Part shown: positions 8,602 through 20,043 of the stretch, piece after piece | Numbering within the stretch: the stretch's first letter is position 1 | Layout of the letters: every line of letters starts with the position of its first letter | From: Rhipicephalus microplus | Lineage: Eukaryota > Arthropoda > Arachnida > Ixodida > Ixodidae | NCBI RefSeq assembly: GCF_043290135.1 | Contig: NC_134710.1 | Span: forward strand, 1,364,001-1,428,000 | Length of the DNA stretch: 64,000 nucleotides | Reading direction: 5' to 3' | The notes under the pieces: generated by a model | Seen by the model: the letters and a program-made list of their open reading frames with translations, nothing else | Told to the model about the DNA's origin: nothing | Database searches by the model: none | Program-made: the position numbers and the translations under genes

Positions 8602-11255
8602 TGACGATAGTTATAGCGCGAGAACCAAAGGGCGACACACAGACAAGAAGGACACGAAGGACACAAGCGCTAACTTCCAACTGAGTTTATTACGCAGAGC
8701 ACAAAAATATATAGAGGAGACAGTAACCATGTGACAAAAACCATATGGCACAAAGAGCAAAACATGAGTAAGGGAAAAACAAAAACAAAAGCACAGAAAA
8801 AAGCAAAGAAAAGTCTATAAGGAAACGAAACAGAAAAGTAAAAATGATATAACTACTCGCGCGCACCGAAACCTTCGAGGAACCTTAGTTCCTTCTCCGA
8901 CAGAGACACGGAGGGTTTGCTTAATGCAGGACACCTGTTCGCGTGCCATCTGCGCGACCTCGACAGTGGCTCGGGTGCACTCATCTTTGTGCTTGTACAG
9001 CGTCGCTGTGTCCTTCAAAAGGGGCACACGCTTGCACTCAGTGCAATACAAGAAAACAATCTTGTCCCGTTTTTAACATTGTTAGCGTGTTCTCTCAGCC
9101 GATCGTTCAGACACCTTTCGGTTGTTCCGACATAACAAGCTCTGCATGAAAGGGGGGTCCTGTAGACAACTTCCCGGGAGCATGCCGCATACCTGTTTCT
9201 ATGTTGAACTCTGCATTCCGTTGATGACTGCGTTTTCAGGGGGTTTGTAGATTTGGTCAGGCTGAATAATTTGAACGGTGCCGAGAACAGGACACGAACT
9301 CCAACTCGTTTTCAGATTTTCTTGAGCCTGTGTAATATCTGGTGTTTGTATGAAATCACGGCTATCCTTTCACACTCTGTATTCGTGTTGCTCGGATTCT
9401 GTCGCTGCCTCTGCTCTGCCTTATTAGTCCGCAGGATAGTCTCAGCAACGGAAGCGATAAACGCCTCGGGGAAACCCGAAGCCTTAAGCCGGGAAATTCG
9501 CTTTGAAGTCGCAGAGATATTGTGGGCACACGACTCATTTAAGGCATTCTCAAGACAGGTTCGTGCTATGCCTTGCTTAACTAACTTGTTGTGAGCAGAA
9601 GAAAAAGGAAGTAAAGGTTTCTGCGCACGTGGTTCATAACATCAACAGATGTGCTGTGAGCTAAAAAACAGTTTTAAATCCAAAAAGCGTAACTTGCCAT
9701 TCTCGGGCATTTCATGTGTCAACATAAGAGGCTTTAAACAATCTTCAAACACGCCTATCGTTTGAGTCGCAATCGAGTGGAACATAGAAGGGTTACAATT
9801 TAGAAGAAACAAGAAATCAGCCACGTATTTGAATACTTTGGCGACATGCGAGCCTTCTAACTTTTTCTGCAGTTTTTTTGCCCATTTTTGCCAATAGAAG
9901 ATAACTGAGTAGAGGTGCTATGCATGAGCCGATTGAAACACCCTTTATCTGCAAATAAATGCAAGCCTTCCATTGAACGAAAGTAGAGGTAAGGTACAAC
10001 AAAACCAGGTCAAGAAAATCTCGCGCACTGGTGCCAGTTTTTAATTGGAAGTTCAATCCCCCGAAGGTTTCTATGTGATCCCTTATACATTCTAATACCT
10101 CATCGTGAGGCAGGGAGTAGTATAGGTCCTTTATGTCAATTGAAAATCTGAAAAGATTAGATTGATTTGACTGTTTGAAAAATTCTATCAGTGCTTGTGA
10201 GTTTTTGATCAAAAATGGGTCATTAATCTTTAGAAACTTTAGATGGGTATGAATAAACAAGCCTAGTTGCTTTTGCCACGCACCACTTTCTGTCACAATG
10301 GCCCGGAAGCGCATGTCAACCTTATGCGTTTTGGAAAAAAAAAATGCTGAGCCCATTTTGTCACTTTTGCTAATATGCTGGGCTAAGTGTTTCAACTCTA
10401 GTTTACGACACATTTCCTTGGCTTGCGTTTTTACTCTATCTAGACGAATGTCGGTACAACATTTGAAAACAGAGCGGATAGCTGTGACCGCCTTTTGTAG
10501 GTACAAGCAATTACGAAGAACGGCGAAACCACCCTTCTTATCTGACGGCACGACACAAAGTTCATTGTCTCTCGGAAACTTGGTCGTCTTCCGCACCGGA
10601 AGGCTAATGCTGGTAGGCTTACCCCAGAGGGGCACGTCGACGCCTTCTGAGATGCATCTGTCCAAATCCTCTGGTGAAGCGCAGCCAGCGACAGAGCGAA
10701 CCATTGAAAGAAGCTCGGGTGCGGACCTCTCTCGGTCGACGGCGAGCTTCGGACCTAGGGGAAGAGTGTTGTGGACGTAGTCTGGGAGGACGACGTCACT
10801 GCATGAGTGGACCACACCTGATTGCCGGGGCTTGGTTGGGCACTGCGCACGAAGGCTAGTGAGCTCACGTGACCACAAGCTGTTTGCAATGTGTTGGATT
10901 CGGTCGCAGTACTCTCGCCATTTTCTTTTCTTCACTCCCGTTGTAAGATATGTTTGTTGAAGCTGGACATACAGGGTGGCCTGGTATGTGCGCTTTTGTC
11001 GGTGCCATTCTGAACGAAGAATTTTGCACACCCATATTCCATGGCCGATAGAGGAGTGGTAACCTCCAAACAAGGCTTTAACGTCCAGAGGGAGCTGCTT
11101 GGTGCGAATGCAGAAGGTAAAGGTGCGCGCACGGCAAATGGAGAGTGAGATGAGGGTTACGAGGACTGAATGATGAAGAGAAACACACGAAAAAGAGCCC
11201 GAATAACTAGAAATGTAACTTAGAAGTGTGGCAGCTTGGGCTAGTTAGTATGGCA
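8602..11255 (-). mobile_element. Penelope-like element, long copy of a tandem pair
   Basis: A 2,654-bp unit on the minus strand that begins again at 11256, where the same TGACGATAGTTATAGCGCGA sequence recurs. The adjoining partial copy (11256-11839) lies upstream in coding orientation. This is the pseudo-LTR arrangement described for Penelope-like elements: a 5'-truncated copy joined head-to-tail to a longer one. The coding part has an RT followed by a GIY-YIG endonuclease. Confidence 0.85.
8815..11073 (-). pseudogene. Penelope-like reverse transcriptase / GIY-YIG endonuclease, near-complete but broken
   Basis: The first open stretch (418 codons, 11073-9817) carries PLE RT motifs: SKTHKVDMRFRAIV, FSIDIKDLYYSLPHDE and GVSIGSCIAP. 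A frameshift near 9825 leads into FKYVADFLFLL (9816-9827 encodes YVAD), the equivalent of the catalytic YVDD box, so one catalytic Asp reads Ala (codon GCT at 9819-9821). Further frames continue through a linker, then CYVGTTERCLNDRLREHANN near 9090-9150. That is the GIY-YIG-type endonuclease core, and a Cys-x2-Cys segment (YCTECKRVPLL) follows. In the family, RT and endonuclease act together in target-primed insertion. This copy has several frameshifts plus the D-to-A change, so it is inactive. Confidence 0.85.
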
Positions 11256-11839
11256 TGACGATAGTTATAGCGCGAGAAGAAAATGACGACACAGAGGCAA
11301 GAAGTTCATGAAGGACACGAGCGCTAACTTCCAACTGAGTTTATTGCACAGAGCACGAAAATATATACAGGAGACAGTAACCATGTGACAAAAACCATAT
11401 GGCACAAAGAGCAAAACATGAGTAAGATAAAAACAAAAACAAAAGCACAGAAAAAGGCAAAAAAAAAAGTCTATAAAGAAAAGAAACAGAAGTAAAGATA
11501 ATATAACTACTTGCGCGCACCAAAACCTTCGAGGAACCTTAGTTCCTTCTCGGACAGAGACACGGAGGGCTTGCTAATGCAGGACACCTGTTCGCCTGCC
11601 ATCTGTGGGGCCTCAACAATGACTCAGGTGCGCTCATCTTCGTGCTTGTACAGCGTCGCTGCGTCCTTGAAAAGGGGCACACAGTTTCACTCAGTGCAGC
11701 GGTGAGCAAGAAAACCATGTTTCCTGTTTCTAAAATTGTTAGCGTGTTCACTCAGTCGATCGTTCAGACACCTTCCGGTCGTTCCGACATAACAAGCACC
11801 GCATGAAAGGGGGCTCCTATAGACAACTTCCCGGGAGCA
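11256..11839 (-). mobile_element. Penelope-like element, 5'-truncated partner copy (pseudo-LTR)
   Basis: Repeats the 3' portion of the adjoining element: the same terminal sequence, then the endonuclease tail, ending inside SREVVYRSPLSCGACYVGTT (about 11780-11838) where similarity stops abruptly at 11839-11840. It is the upstream member of the head-to-tail pair in coding orientation. Sequence differences from the long copy are scattered, so the pair is not a recent duplication. Confidence 0.8.
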
Positions 11840-12125
11840 TCGTATCCACCCCAAGTTGCACCACGCTACCACAAGAGACCGGGTAGACCCCGATCCTCAA
11901 CTGGTGATCAGCGGGTGGATACGAAGCTACAAGAGAACAGTCTGCCCACGAGAAGCAGCTGGCTCGAGACATGGATCCCGTATGGGTGAGTGCTTGGCTT
12001 TTCCTTTGAGTGAACCAGGTTCTGAAAGACGGTAAATTTTAGAACTGGTAGTTAACTTTGCCGAAAGACTCAGTTTCTCCATTTCGGGAAGTTATTTTTG
12101 GAAGTAGCAAGCACTCAGTACAATC

Positions 12126-13785
12126 ATGAACTTACGGGAGCAGCAGAAGTCAGACTTGTTGCTCTTGTGTGAGGAATTGGGGATCGATGCAAAGGGTCTA
12201 GCACGAAAACCCATAATCATACAAGTGATTAATGATTTGGGGGCTGATGATGAGGAGCTCTATGAAGCATGGGACCTCATCAGTCAAAAAAAAAAGAGAC
12301 AGCAGAAGGAGGAGAAAGAGAGGCGCGAGCGCGCGAGAGAGAAACGCTGCTAAGAAAGCGAATGTGAAATAGAAAGACTGGCGCACGAAATAGCAATCCG
12401 CCAACGAGAACTCGAGTTAAGGAATAGGTCGGGCAGTAGTCCCCAGCAAGTGGTACCTTATCGCAACTTGAAGGCCGAGTTCTGGATGTCTAGGTACATG
12501 CAGCCATATACAGATTCAGGGGATATTGGCTTGTACTTTTGAATATTTGAGCGGAAGTGCGAGGAACTGTCGTTTAAGCGAGAAACACGGTGTCAAAGGC
12601 TACTCACGGTTCTGCCTTGTGAGGCAGATGATGCTGTTGCGCGACTCAGTGAGCAGGACGCGAACAACTACGAGGTAGTTAAGGCAGAGATGTTCCGGAT
12701 ATTCGGAACTTCTGTCTGGAGAAAAGAAGAGCAGCTCAGACAAGAGTCTGAAAGAAAACGCGAAGCAGAAAGACAAGAGTCAAAGCGAGGCGCGTCTGAA
12801 AGCGCTGGACGTTGAAGCGCGTCATGAAACGCCAGAACCAGAGATCGCGCTAGAAAAGGGCCTGCATATTCTCGAATGCATCAATGTAAATGATGTAGAG
12901 AACGAGGCCTCGGCCGGTCTCGAGGTAGAGACAGTATCAAAAGACGGTCCTTGCGAGGATGAGGTGTGTGCCAGCAGCTCTAGTGGGCTCAGTAAAGAGC
13001 TGGAAACCATCCCCATGCCTCGAGAGGACGTCTCGAGATCGTCACATGCAGATAGGGTTAGCACAGTGGCTAAACAGAGCGAGAACGGGATGCTTCAGGA
13101 GTGCAGCGATGCCATCGGAGAGGGCCCAGTTAATGGTTTCATCAGCGTTGACAAAGATAATTTGGCCCAACAGTCTGACGTGACGCAGAGTTCGAAAAGA
13201 GTTAGCGGGAGGGAAGACCTAGCACTTGCTCCAACGAGCTTCCCAACTTCTGAGGCCACGACGCGACATGATGATGGCATCGAGAGAAAAGAGGTAAGCA
13301 AACATCGCCGGTAAAAAGAAAGAAGCGGAAGCGTTCGGCACTGCCTAAGCCTAGGACAAATCCCACCCCGTCGCCAGAAAGACGAAAGGGTAGGCATTCT
13401 ATCAGTTTTAGGAAACGTCAATGGTGGCGTTCAGGCAGGCACAAGCGGCGAGCCAGGTTTGGAGGGGGAAAAAGAGGTGCTTCACCCCAACGAAGCGCGC
13501 GGTTCGGTTTGACAACTTCGGGAAAAGCGGCCTTGCCCGAAGGGTCAAAGTCGAAAAGGCACACCGGCTAAGTACTGTGTGGGGGCAACCACAAATACAC
13601 TATTACCCAGGCTTCCCCCCCGTTTCTGGCGTCTCGTTCACATTCCCGAGGGGAGCCGGCCGAAGTGCAGAATGAGGCGTGATAGCAGGACACAGCCTAG
13701 TGTTTGTGTGTTTTGTAGCTTCTGGCGTGCTCGAAACCACCGGGACCGCGACCCCATCGTGTGTGAATCAAAAGAATCTAGTTGA
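12126..13785 (+). pseudogene. gag-like ORF relic of the gypsy-type element
   Basis: A 75-codon frame starts MNLREQQKSDLLLLCEELGI and runs into a lysine/glutamate/arginine-rich segment. After a stop, shifted frames continue with FWMSRYMQPYTDSGDIGLYF, a block with CEELSFKRETRCQRLLTVLPCEADDAVARL, and NNYEVVKAEMFRIFG. This is the usual matrix/capsid order of arthropod gypsy gag proteins. An acidic serine-rich stretch (12815-13314) and an Arg/Lys-rich tail (13315-13560) follow. No CCHC knuckle is visible. Stops and frameshifts make it non-functional. Confidence 0.6.
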
Positions 13786-14148
13786 GAAAAGGGGAACGGT
13801 CAGTTAGAGCACAGGCATGTTAAATATTGTTACTCAGTGTTCCTTTGTAGATGCAGACTTCAGTCATTTAATTTTGTAAATTATGTGATGCGGTGGAAAT
13901 TTTTCAGAAGGAAAACCGCCGAACCAAAGGTTGAAAGTTAGCATCGAATTAGTTTAATCATGAGTGCGAAAATTCGCATAAAGTAAAAACCGAGAAAAGT
14001 TGTTATTTTTCTAGTTTTTTTTTTCAAAAGTTTAGTGTAATTATCGTATGCCTTCACTGTCATGGAGATGTGGCGTGAATGAGCATTCGAGGAAGATGTT
14101 AGCATTAACCGAATGATTTCGTAAAATAATTAAGTTTGGCACGATACA

Positions 14149-16488
14149 CTGTGTAGGAAAAGTCATGGAGCACGCAGTTCTCATTAGGGTAACCGACTTT
14201 CTCGAAGACCGTGACGCATTCCCGCACACCATGCTGGGATTCCGCCGCAATCTCTCCGCACAGGATGCCCTACTTCAGCTAAAGCACCACATTGTTGACG
14301 ACACTACGAGCTCCACCAAGGCGATTCTTGGCCTGGATATTAAAAACGCATTTGATGCCGTCAAACACCAATCGATACTGAAACAAGTTGAGGCATTAGG
14401 TCTAGGTCGAAAAATGTACAATTACATAAGTGATTATCTTGCAAGCAGGCGCGCAAGTGTCGTGATCGCCGACCAAGAGTCACAAGATTTTGAAATGAGC
14501 TCGGCTCCGTAATATCACCATTACTTTTTAATTTAGTGCTATTAGGGCTACCAGAGAAATTAATGGAAATACCCGGACTGTATCAGAGTATATACGCGGA
14601 CGACATCACCCTCTGGGTTCCCGGAGGAGGTTGTGACGGTCATGTCGAGAGAACGCTACAGGCGGGAGTAGACAAAGTTCAGGAGTATTTGCAAGGAACG
14701 GGCGTCGAGTGCTCAACAACCAAGTCCGAACTTTTAATCTACAGTCCCACAAGCAGAGGCCGCAAAACTTCACATGGCGAGAAAAGGGAATTCTTCAAAA
14801 TACGTGTTCTGTTGGCAGACGGCACTCCCATGCCACACATAGACGAAATTCGAATTCTAGGTTTACACATACAGGCAAATGGCCACAATGATGAGACTGT
14901 GCGCCGACTCCGTCGTTCAGTAGACAACGCGATCAGACTTTTGCGTCGTATCACGAATAGATGTAACGGTCTGCGCGAACACTGCGCGATCCATCTCGTG
15001 CAGGCCTACGCGATAAGCCGAATAACATACATTGACCCTTACCTCAAGTGGATAGGCTCAGAAAAAAACAAAATCAACTGCATGATACGAAAGGCTTTTA
15101 AGAGAGCTATCGGCCTCCCGATCAACGCGAGTACCGAAAGATTTCTAGAGCTCGGACTTCACAACTCACTTGACGAGTTAATTGAGGCCCATGACGTTGC
15201 ACAATACGAACGCTTAACCAAATCAAAGACGGGTCGACACATCCTTGAGTCGCTGGGCATCAGATATCACGCTCAGCAAAGAGAAAAGGTGGAGGTCCCT
15301 ACCTCAGTCCGCGACCGCTTGATCGTTCCGCCGATTCCTAAGAATATGCACCCGACGCACCACATCGGACGGCGTAACGAGCGCGCTAGACAGCTTCAAA
15401 AGAAGTTTGGTAACAGTACGGACGTGGTATACGTAGGCGCCGCGAGATATGGAGAAGGGAGAAGAGCCCACACAACTGTGGTCGTTGACCATCAGGGCGA
15501 ATGCCTCGCGAGCGCCACGATGAAGACGGGACACACAAATGCGGCCGAAGAAGCCGCGATAGCCTTAGCACTCGCCGCAGCGCCGCATGCAGAGATTGTG
15601 ATAAGCGACTCGCAGGCGGCAGTCCGCAGTTTCGAGCGCGGCCGTGTCTCGCGGGAAGCGGCGCGCATTCTTCAAATGTGTGGAGATGGCGACACGACGT
15701 CGCACTCACAACCACCAATTCCCACGGTTTTCCTCCTATGGACCCCGGCACACACCAGCGTTCCGCTCGCAGGGAACGAGGCGGCCCACGCCGCGGCTCG
15801 AGGTCTCGCTCGCCGAGTCACGGCTCACTATGTGGCCGCCGCCTCTGACTCCGAGAGCGGGGCGATGCATCTGCTGGATCAAGGCACTTTGATAGGCACG
15901 CAGCAACAAGATTCAGAATGGTCATGGTGTGATCGTCTTACAATGTTCCGTGACATCACCCAACACTACAGGCTCGAAAGGCGTAGGTCCCCGCCACCGC
16001 ACGAGAAATTAAACAGGCGAGATGCCATAAGCTTTCGCTTACTCCAAACCCATTCCTACCCAAACCCAGTCGTTCTACGCCACTTCTACCCGAATATATA
16101 CTCCACCGATATATGTAAAGCATGCGGGCACAGAGCAACACTAAGCCACATGCTCTGGGAATGTGCCGGCGACGACAGTCGTGAAAACGCCACCAATTGC
16201 GATGCACCTATAGTGGCCGTCAATACCAAATCACAGGAAGCCTCGAGCTCACTCGCTCCTGCCGCCGCCCCGGCTGCGGGAGCCGCGGGGGACCTTCTTC
16301 GTCGGCGACACCGCCGCTGGGAGGCGGCCCTCCAAAGCCCAGAGCTGGACGACCAACTCTGGGCCGTCCGGCAGGCTGAAGATGCCGCCCGTGTCCAGGG
16401 ACTACGAGCCGCCACCTAAAGCCACCGAGACCAAATTGCCGGCTCATTGTGTCCAATAAAGTCTTCTCTCTCTCTCTCTCTCTCTCTC
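14149..16488 (+). mobile_element. 5'-truncated RNase H-bearing LINE (I-type) with (CT)n tail
   Basis: Inserted into the gypsy relic. A perfect 12-bp repeat, TGGCACGATACA, flanks it at 14137-14148 and 16489-16500. The element starts inside the RT domain and ends with AATAAA (16455-16460) and a (TC)n tail (16464-16488). 5' truncation plus a simple-sequence tail is typical of target-primed insertion. Confidence 0.88.
14165..16419 (+). pseudogene. LINE ORF2 fragment: RT (partial), RNase H, C-terminal cysteine motif
   Basis: The first frame (14165-14512) covers RT fingers with LGFRRNLSAQDALLQL and LGLDIKNAFDAVKHQ. A deletion and frameshift at about 14505-14515 removes the GTPQG part of the next motif. 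The second frame (14536-16419, 627 codons) resumes with SPLLFNLVL and IYADDITLW, the catalytic ADD box. RNase H follows around residues 295-400: GAARYG (the usual first Asp reads Gly), AEEAAIALAL, ISDSQAAV and LLWTPAHTSVPLAGNEAAH. A CKACGH...LSHMLWEC zinc-binding motif lies near the end. RNase H downstream of the RT places it in the I-type group. It is the longest open frame of this LINE and recently decayed. Confidence 0.88.
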
Positions 16489-17139
16489 TGGCACGATACA
16501 GTGGAGTTGTCGTTGCACGCATTGAGAGTCATTGGGGCACGGTTTTAGCATAAAACCTATGCAATTGTTGTTGAAGTGTTTTTACCTAGGATTATTTTTC
16601 TGTTGTAAACGGAGTGTTACAATGCAATGTTTGATTAAGAATTTAGATAAACCGCGAAAAATTGAGCGTTTTGGTTAGTAGTGCCTTGTATCTTGCAACG
16701 CTCTAAGAGAATAGGAATAACTGAAAACGCTCAGGAGAGCTCAGGGGTTTATTTTTAAATCTGACGCGTTGGCATGGGCAGGTTACTTAAACCCATTGAA
16801 CCTGCTAGAAGGCAGTGCTTGTTCCGTATGTTTTGTTGGTTTTCTTTGAAGACGATTAATCAAGTGATCGTATGAGCGGAACAGTAAACTTTTTCTAATG
16901 TTCAGCAAACGAAGAGTATTTTGGCCACAGCATAGGCCAAAGTTTCAGGAAAGCTATATAGCGTAATGTTTCAGTAGTGGACGGTTAGTGGCAGCCGTAA
17001 ACAAAGATGGATGTTAGGACAACTTTAGCGCCCACTGAATGCGAGTTCCGGACTAAGGCTCTCAGCGGGACAGGACCGATGAAAGTGGTCAGTGATGAAG
17101 AGGAAATTGAGGCCTTGGTGCCGTATCATGTCAAGATGA

Positions 17140-17515
17140 CAGTGGTAACAAGGAAAGATGCGCTCTACTTGAGCCAGAAATTGGGTTCGCGAGAGATAAC
17201 TTACTGCGCTTCAGGAAAGGAGTGCAATTGCACTGTGTAGGCCAGTCATCAGTTGCAGTGTTATCTCAGAGGTGATATATTTCAAGTAGATACAGACCAA
17301 TGTCACCTTACTTGGCTGCAAACCGTGACATCGAGGAACAGTCGCCTTGTGAGGTGCATATGGATTCTTCAAAAATTGTCAGTTTGCATCGCCTTGTGAG
17401 GTGCATCTGGATTCTTCAAAAATTGTCAGTTTGACATTTAGTATAAGAAGGGCAAATTGAAAGGAAACGCTGACGCGCTCAGCCGCTCTTTCCAAGCCAT
17501 TCTGGGGTGCTCTTG
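17140..17515 (+). pseudogene. Ty3/gypsy RNase H remnant with internal 47-bp duplication
   Basis: Frames spell LGSREITYCASGKEC, then QCYLRGDIFQVDTDQCHLTWLQT, then YKKGKLKGNADALSRSF. These are the start, middle and end of the Ty3/gypsy RNase H domain (usual wording near TSEKECLAVVWA, TDHxxL and GxxNxxADALSR). A 47-bp unit is tandemly duplicated (17342-17388 and 17389-17435), breaking the frame. A 77-codon frame (17007-17240) precedes it, but its first part is not recognised. Confidence 0.75.
17342..17435 (+). repeat. 47-bp tandem duplication
   Basis: Two adjacent copies (17342-17388, 17389-17435) start TCGCCTTGTGAGGTGCAT and differ at about one or two positions. The duplication arose inside the RNase H remnant after coding constraint was lost. 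Confidence 0.9.
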
Positions 17516-17829
17516 ATGTATCAAAATTGATATTTTATTTTTTTCGTGCAACTTATTATGTGAAATGTGTAAGATAGCAAGTCTGGTTTCTCAGCGCAAG
17601 TGAGTCCTGAGAGTTCTGAATGTGAGCTTTTGTTCACAGTCACGTATCAAGTATGTACCACCCTGACTACGTAAGGAAATTGGTTACAGCAGAAATGTCA
17701 ATACCACAAAGGCTTCTGGTAACACAGAAGGAACGTCGCGCTCAGTGATGCTATGCAACAAGAATTCCACAAGTGGTTGCACAAAGACAAACAGAGGAGT
17801 GCATCTTCACACCTTTGGCACCTTTGTTG

Positions 17830-18210
17830 CCAACGGTAGCAGGTTCAGGTATATAAGAGGGATTCTCAATGAAGGAAGCTAGAAATCGTACATTACAGAA
17901 GATCTAGCTATCAAAATGCAACTGGGAGAAACTCATGTTTCATTTAACACATTTGGCAGCATTTCCCCAAGTTCTGTGGGAAAGGTTGTTGAAGTTCCTC
18001 TGCATAACCAGAATAATTTGCACATCCACATTATTCAAGCCATTGTCCGTTATCTGTAACGACATTCTTTTGCCAACAGGAGATTGCTGCCTAATGCAGA
18101 AGTTGTGTAGCGAAGGAAAGCTAATAAAAAAAAGTTCAATGCAGAGACGGAAAATAGCCTCAGCTTGTTGATTGGAGCCGACATCAATTTGATATACAAA
18201 ACTCTTCTAT
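17830..18210 (+). pseudogene. BEL/Pao-type protease (DUF1758-like) remnant
   Basis: Shifted frames give RGILNEGS...SYITEDLAIKMQL, then VSFNTFGSISPSSVGKVVEVPLH and, near the end, SLLIGADINLIY. This order (active-site region, a conserved NTFGS block, then LLIGAD) is that of the BEL/Pao aspartic protease. The catalytic region is degenerate. It lies about 300 bp beyond the gypsy RNase H remnant, so two different LTR-element relics sit side by side. A possible poly(A) signal, AATAAA, lies near 18347. Confidence 0.65.
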
Positions 18211-18389
18211 GAGGGCTTCTTTTTGCAGATTTCAATAGTATGTTAGGTGAAGTGGTTTATTTTTTTCCTTTCACACAAAGGGGGAAGCCGGGGCTTAAGG
18301 CTGGAGTACCTGACAAAGGCCTCAACTTCCTTGTACAGCCCGACATAAATAAACGAAAACACACCATTGCTTAGTTAGCTGCATTTGCC

Positions 18390-18587
18390 CCGCAGGTCGC
18401 AGGGTCAAATCCCGACTGTGGCGGCCGCATTTTCGATGAAGGTGGAAATGTTGTAGGCCCGTGTGCTCAGATTTGGGTGCAAGTTAAAGAACCCCAGGTG
18501 GTCGAAATTTCCGCAGCCTTTCACTACGGTGTCTCTCATAATCATATGGTGGTTTTGGGACGATAAACCTCACAAATCAATCAAATC
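18390..18587 (+). mobile_element. 5'-truncated Ruka-type SINE with 17-bp TSD
   Basis: Plus-strand copy that begins at CCGCAGGTCGCAGGGTC, within the tRNA-like head, so box A is missing and box B remains (about 18399-18410). It ends in AATCAATCAAATC. It is flanked by 17-bp repeats with one mismatch (18373-18389 and 18588-18604; AGTTAGCTG then C or T then ATTTGCC). Confidence 0.92.
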
Positions 18588-18669
18588 AGTTAGCTGTATT
18601 TGCCAGCATAACACAATGCTGCTGTTAAGCATGCAGTGTAGACAAGAGACAAATCATTATAAAAACACA

Positions 18670-19580
18670 AACTGATACAAAATACAAACTTATACAAAGC
18701 ACTAATCAGATTCTAGTAGATATTTCTTTGTTTGCTTTTTGACTAACTTCAATGTGACATCAAAATCAATATTCATTAACATTTTATTATTAGCCACAGT
18801 TACCTGATAATTTAATTTTTGTTTGCCATAGCCTGTGTGTGTCTTAGAGACATGGGGGATTTGTTTTTGAAAGTGGTATGCATCGTTAGACAAAGCAAAG
18901 TTTTGAGTGTGTAGTTGATTGCTCTTAATACACTGGAACAGTGTAGTTCATTGCTCAATACACTGGAACAGTCGAAAAAGGCAGACTTGGTTTGCTCTGA
19001 GCAAATCATAACTACAGAACAATGGCAACAAGGAAAAAAAGATCTTTAGGTCGGCTACTGCACCAATGAAGGCACCGCAAAGCTCTTTTGGAGTACTCGT
19101 AGTTTTTTATAGGTAGTAGGCATAGTTGTTCCCCATACAAGAATACAGTCTGTTGACTTAGAATACACAAGCGCATAATACATTTGCAGTATCAACCACA
19201 CGGGTACCAGACAAGCTACTTTGTAGAGACAGCTAACACTTTTATTTATTTCAGATGCTAACTTTGACATGTGTGTGTTCCAGGAAAGGTTCTGGTGAAA
19301 CCAGATACCAAGAAATTCAATGCAATCAACTTCATGTATTCTTACCCGTCCAAATTGAATATTGGCTTTATAGGAATCAGCAGTATTAATTGGCCTAAAA
19401 ATGTACCTAGTTATGAATAAATTTAAGGAAAAAACATGTTGCATTGTAGCCATGATTGCAAGTTTCCGAAGTACCTGTACACAACCACTGGAACTCCGAG
19501 AGCCACGAAAAGAATGCGTCTTTATAGTGATACTCCGTGCAAATGTTTCGTTGAGTGCATGCGGGAACTATAAAAAACGT
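18670..19580 (-). pseudogene. CR1/L2-type LINE RT fragment (3' part)
   Basis: A 132-codon frame (19453-19055) includes FLGIWFHQNLSWNTHMSKLASEINKSVSCLYK and VPVWLILQMYYALVYSKSTDCILVWG. This is the region following the RT palm in CR1/L2/Jockey-group LINEs without RNase H. Only the 3' third of such an ORF remains. Downstream sequence to about 18670 is probably its 3' UTR, with uncertain limits. Confidence 0.75.
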
Positions 19581-19647
19581 TGACCTATTTAAAACTTTGT
19601 GACCACTCTTCCCATATATGTATTTGTAATGTTACACTTACCATTGT

Positions 19648-19755
19648 GATTTGATTTGATATATGGGGTTTAGCATCCAAAAACCACCATATGATTATGA
19701 GAGACGCCGTAGTGGAAGGTTTCGGAAATTTCTACCACCTGGAGCTCTTTAAGAT
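19648..19755 (-). mobile_element. Truncated Ruka-type SINE (3' half)
   Basis: Carries the Ruka 3' portion (TGATTTGATTTGATATATGG through CACCTGGAGCTCTTT) and then ends. The tRNA-like head is missing, as expected for a 5'-truncated insertion. No clear TSD. Confidence 0.8.
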
Positions 19756-20043
19756 GAGAGGCCATCTTCAAAAGTCATTTTTTTTTTTTCGCGAAATAAA
19801 TTTTTAGTTGCATTTTATTGCATTTTATTGTGACTGTTATATAAGATGATGTCATTAAATACAACTGTGTTTAACAGTCTTCATTAATCTCTAACAACAG
19901 CCACAAGGGGGACGCACGATGCTCGTCGGAATTTTTGTTGTTAGCCTTGGTCAGGCTACGTCAGGCTTTGTTCTACGTTTGTTCCACATGTCAACGCTAC
20001 TAGGGCTGTATCCTTAGGCCACCTGGACCATATTACGACCAGC

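Larger units (their letters stand above)
11840..17530 (+). mobile_element. Ty3/gypsy-type retrotransposon relic, split by a LINE
   Basis: Starts at the junction with the PLE. A primer-binding-like TGGTGATCAGCGGGTGG lies at about 11904-11920, followed by a gag-like frame and, beyond a LINE insertion, an RNase H remnant. LTRs are not recognisable. Protease, RT and integrase are missing or too decayed to see, so most of pol was deleted. Confidence 0.6.

Noticed and set aside
12198..12404. Minus-strand hydrophobic 68-codon frame
   Set aside because: Antisense to the Lys/Glu-rich gag frame; composition explains it.
15386..16522. Several 70-120-codon frames antisense or frame-shifted within the LINE RNase H region
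   Set aside because: Shadows of the 627-codon ORF in GC-rich sequence.
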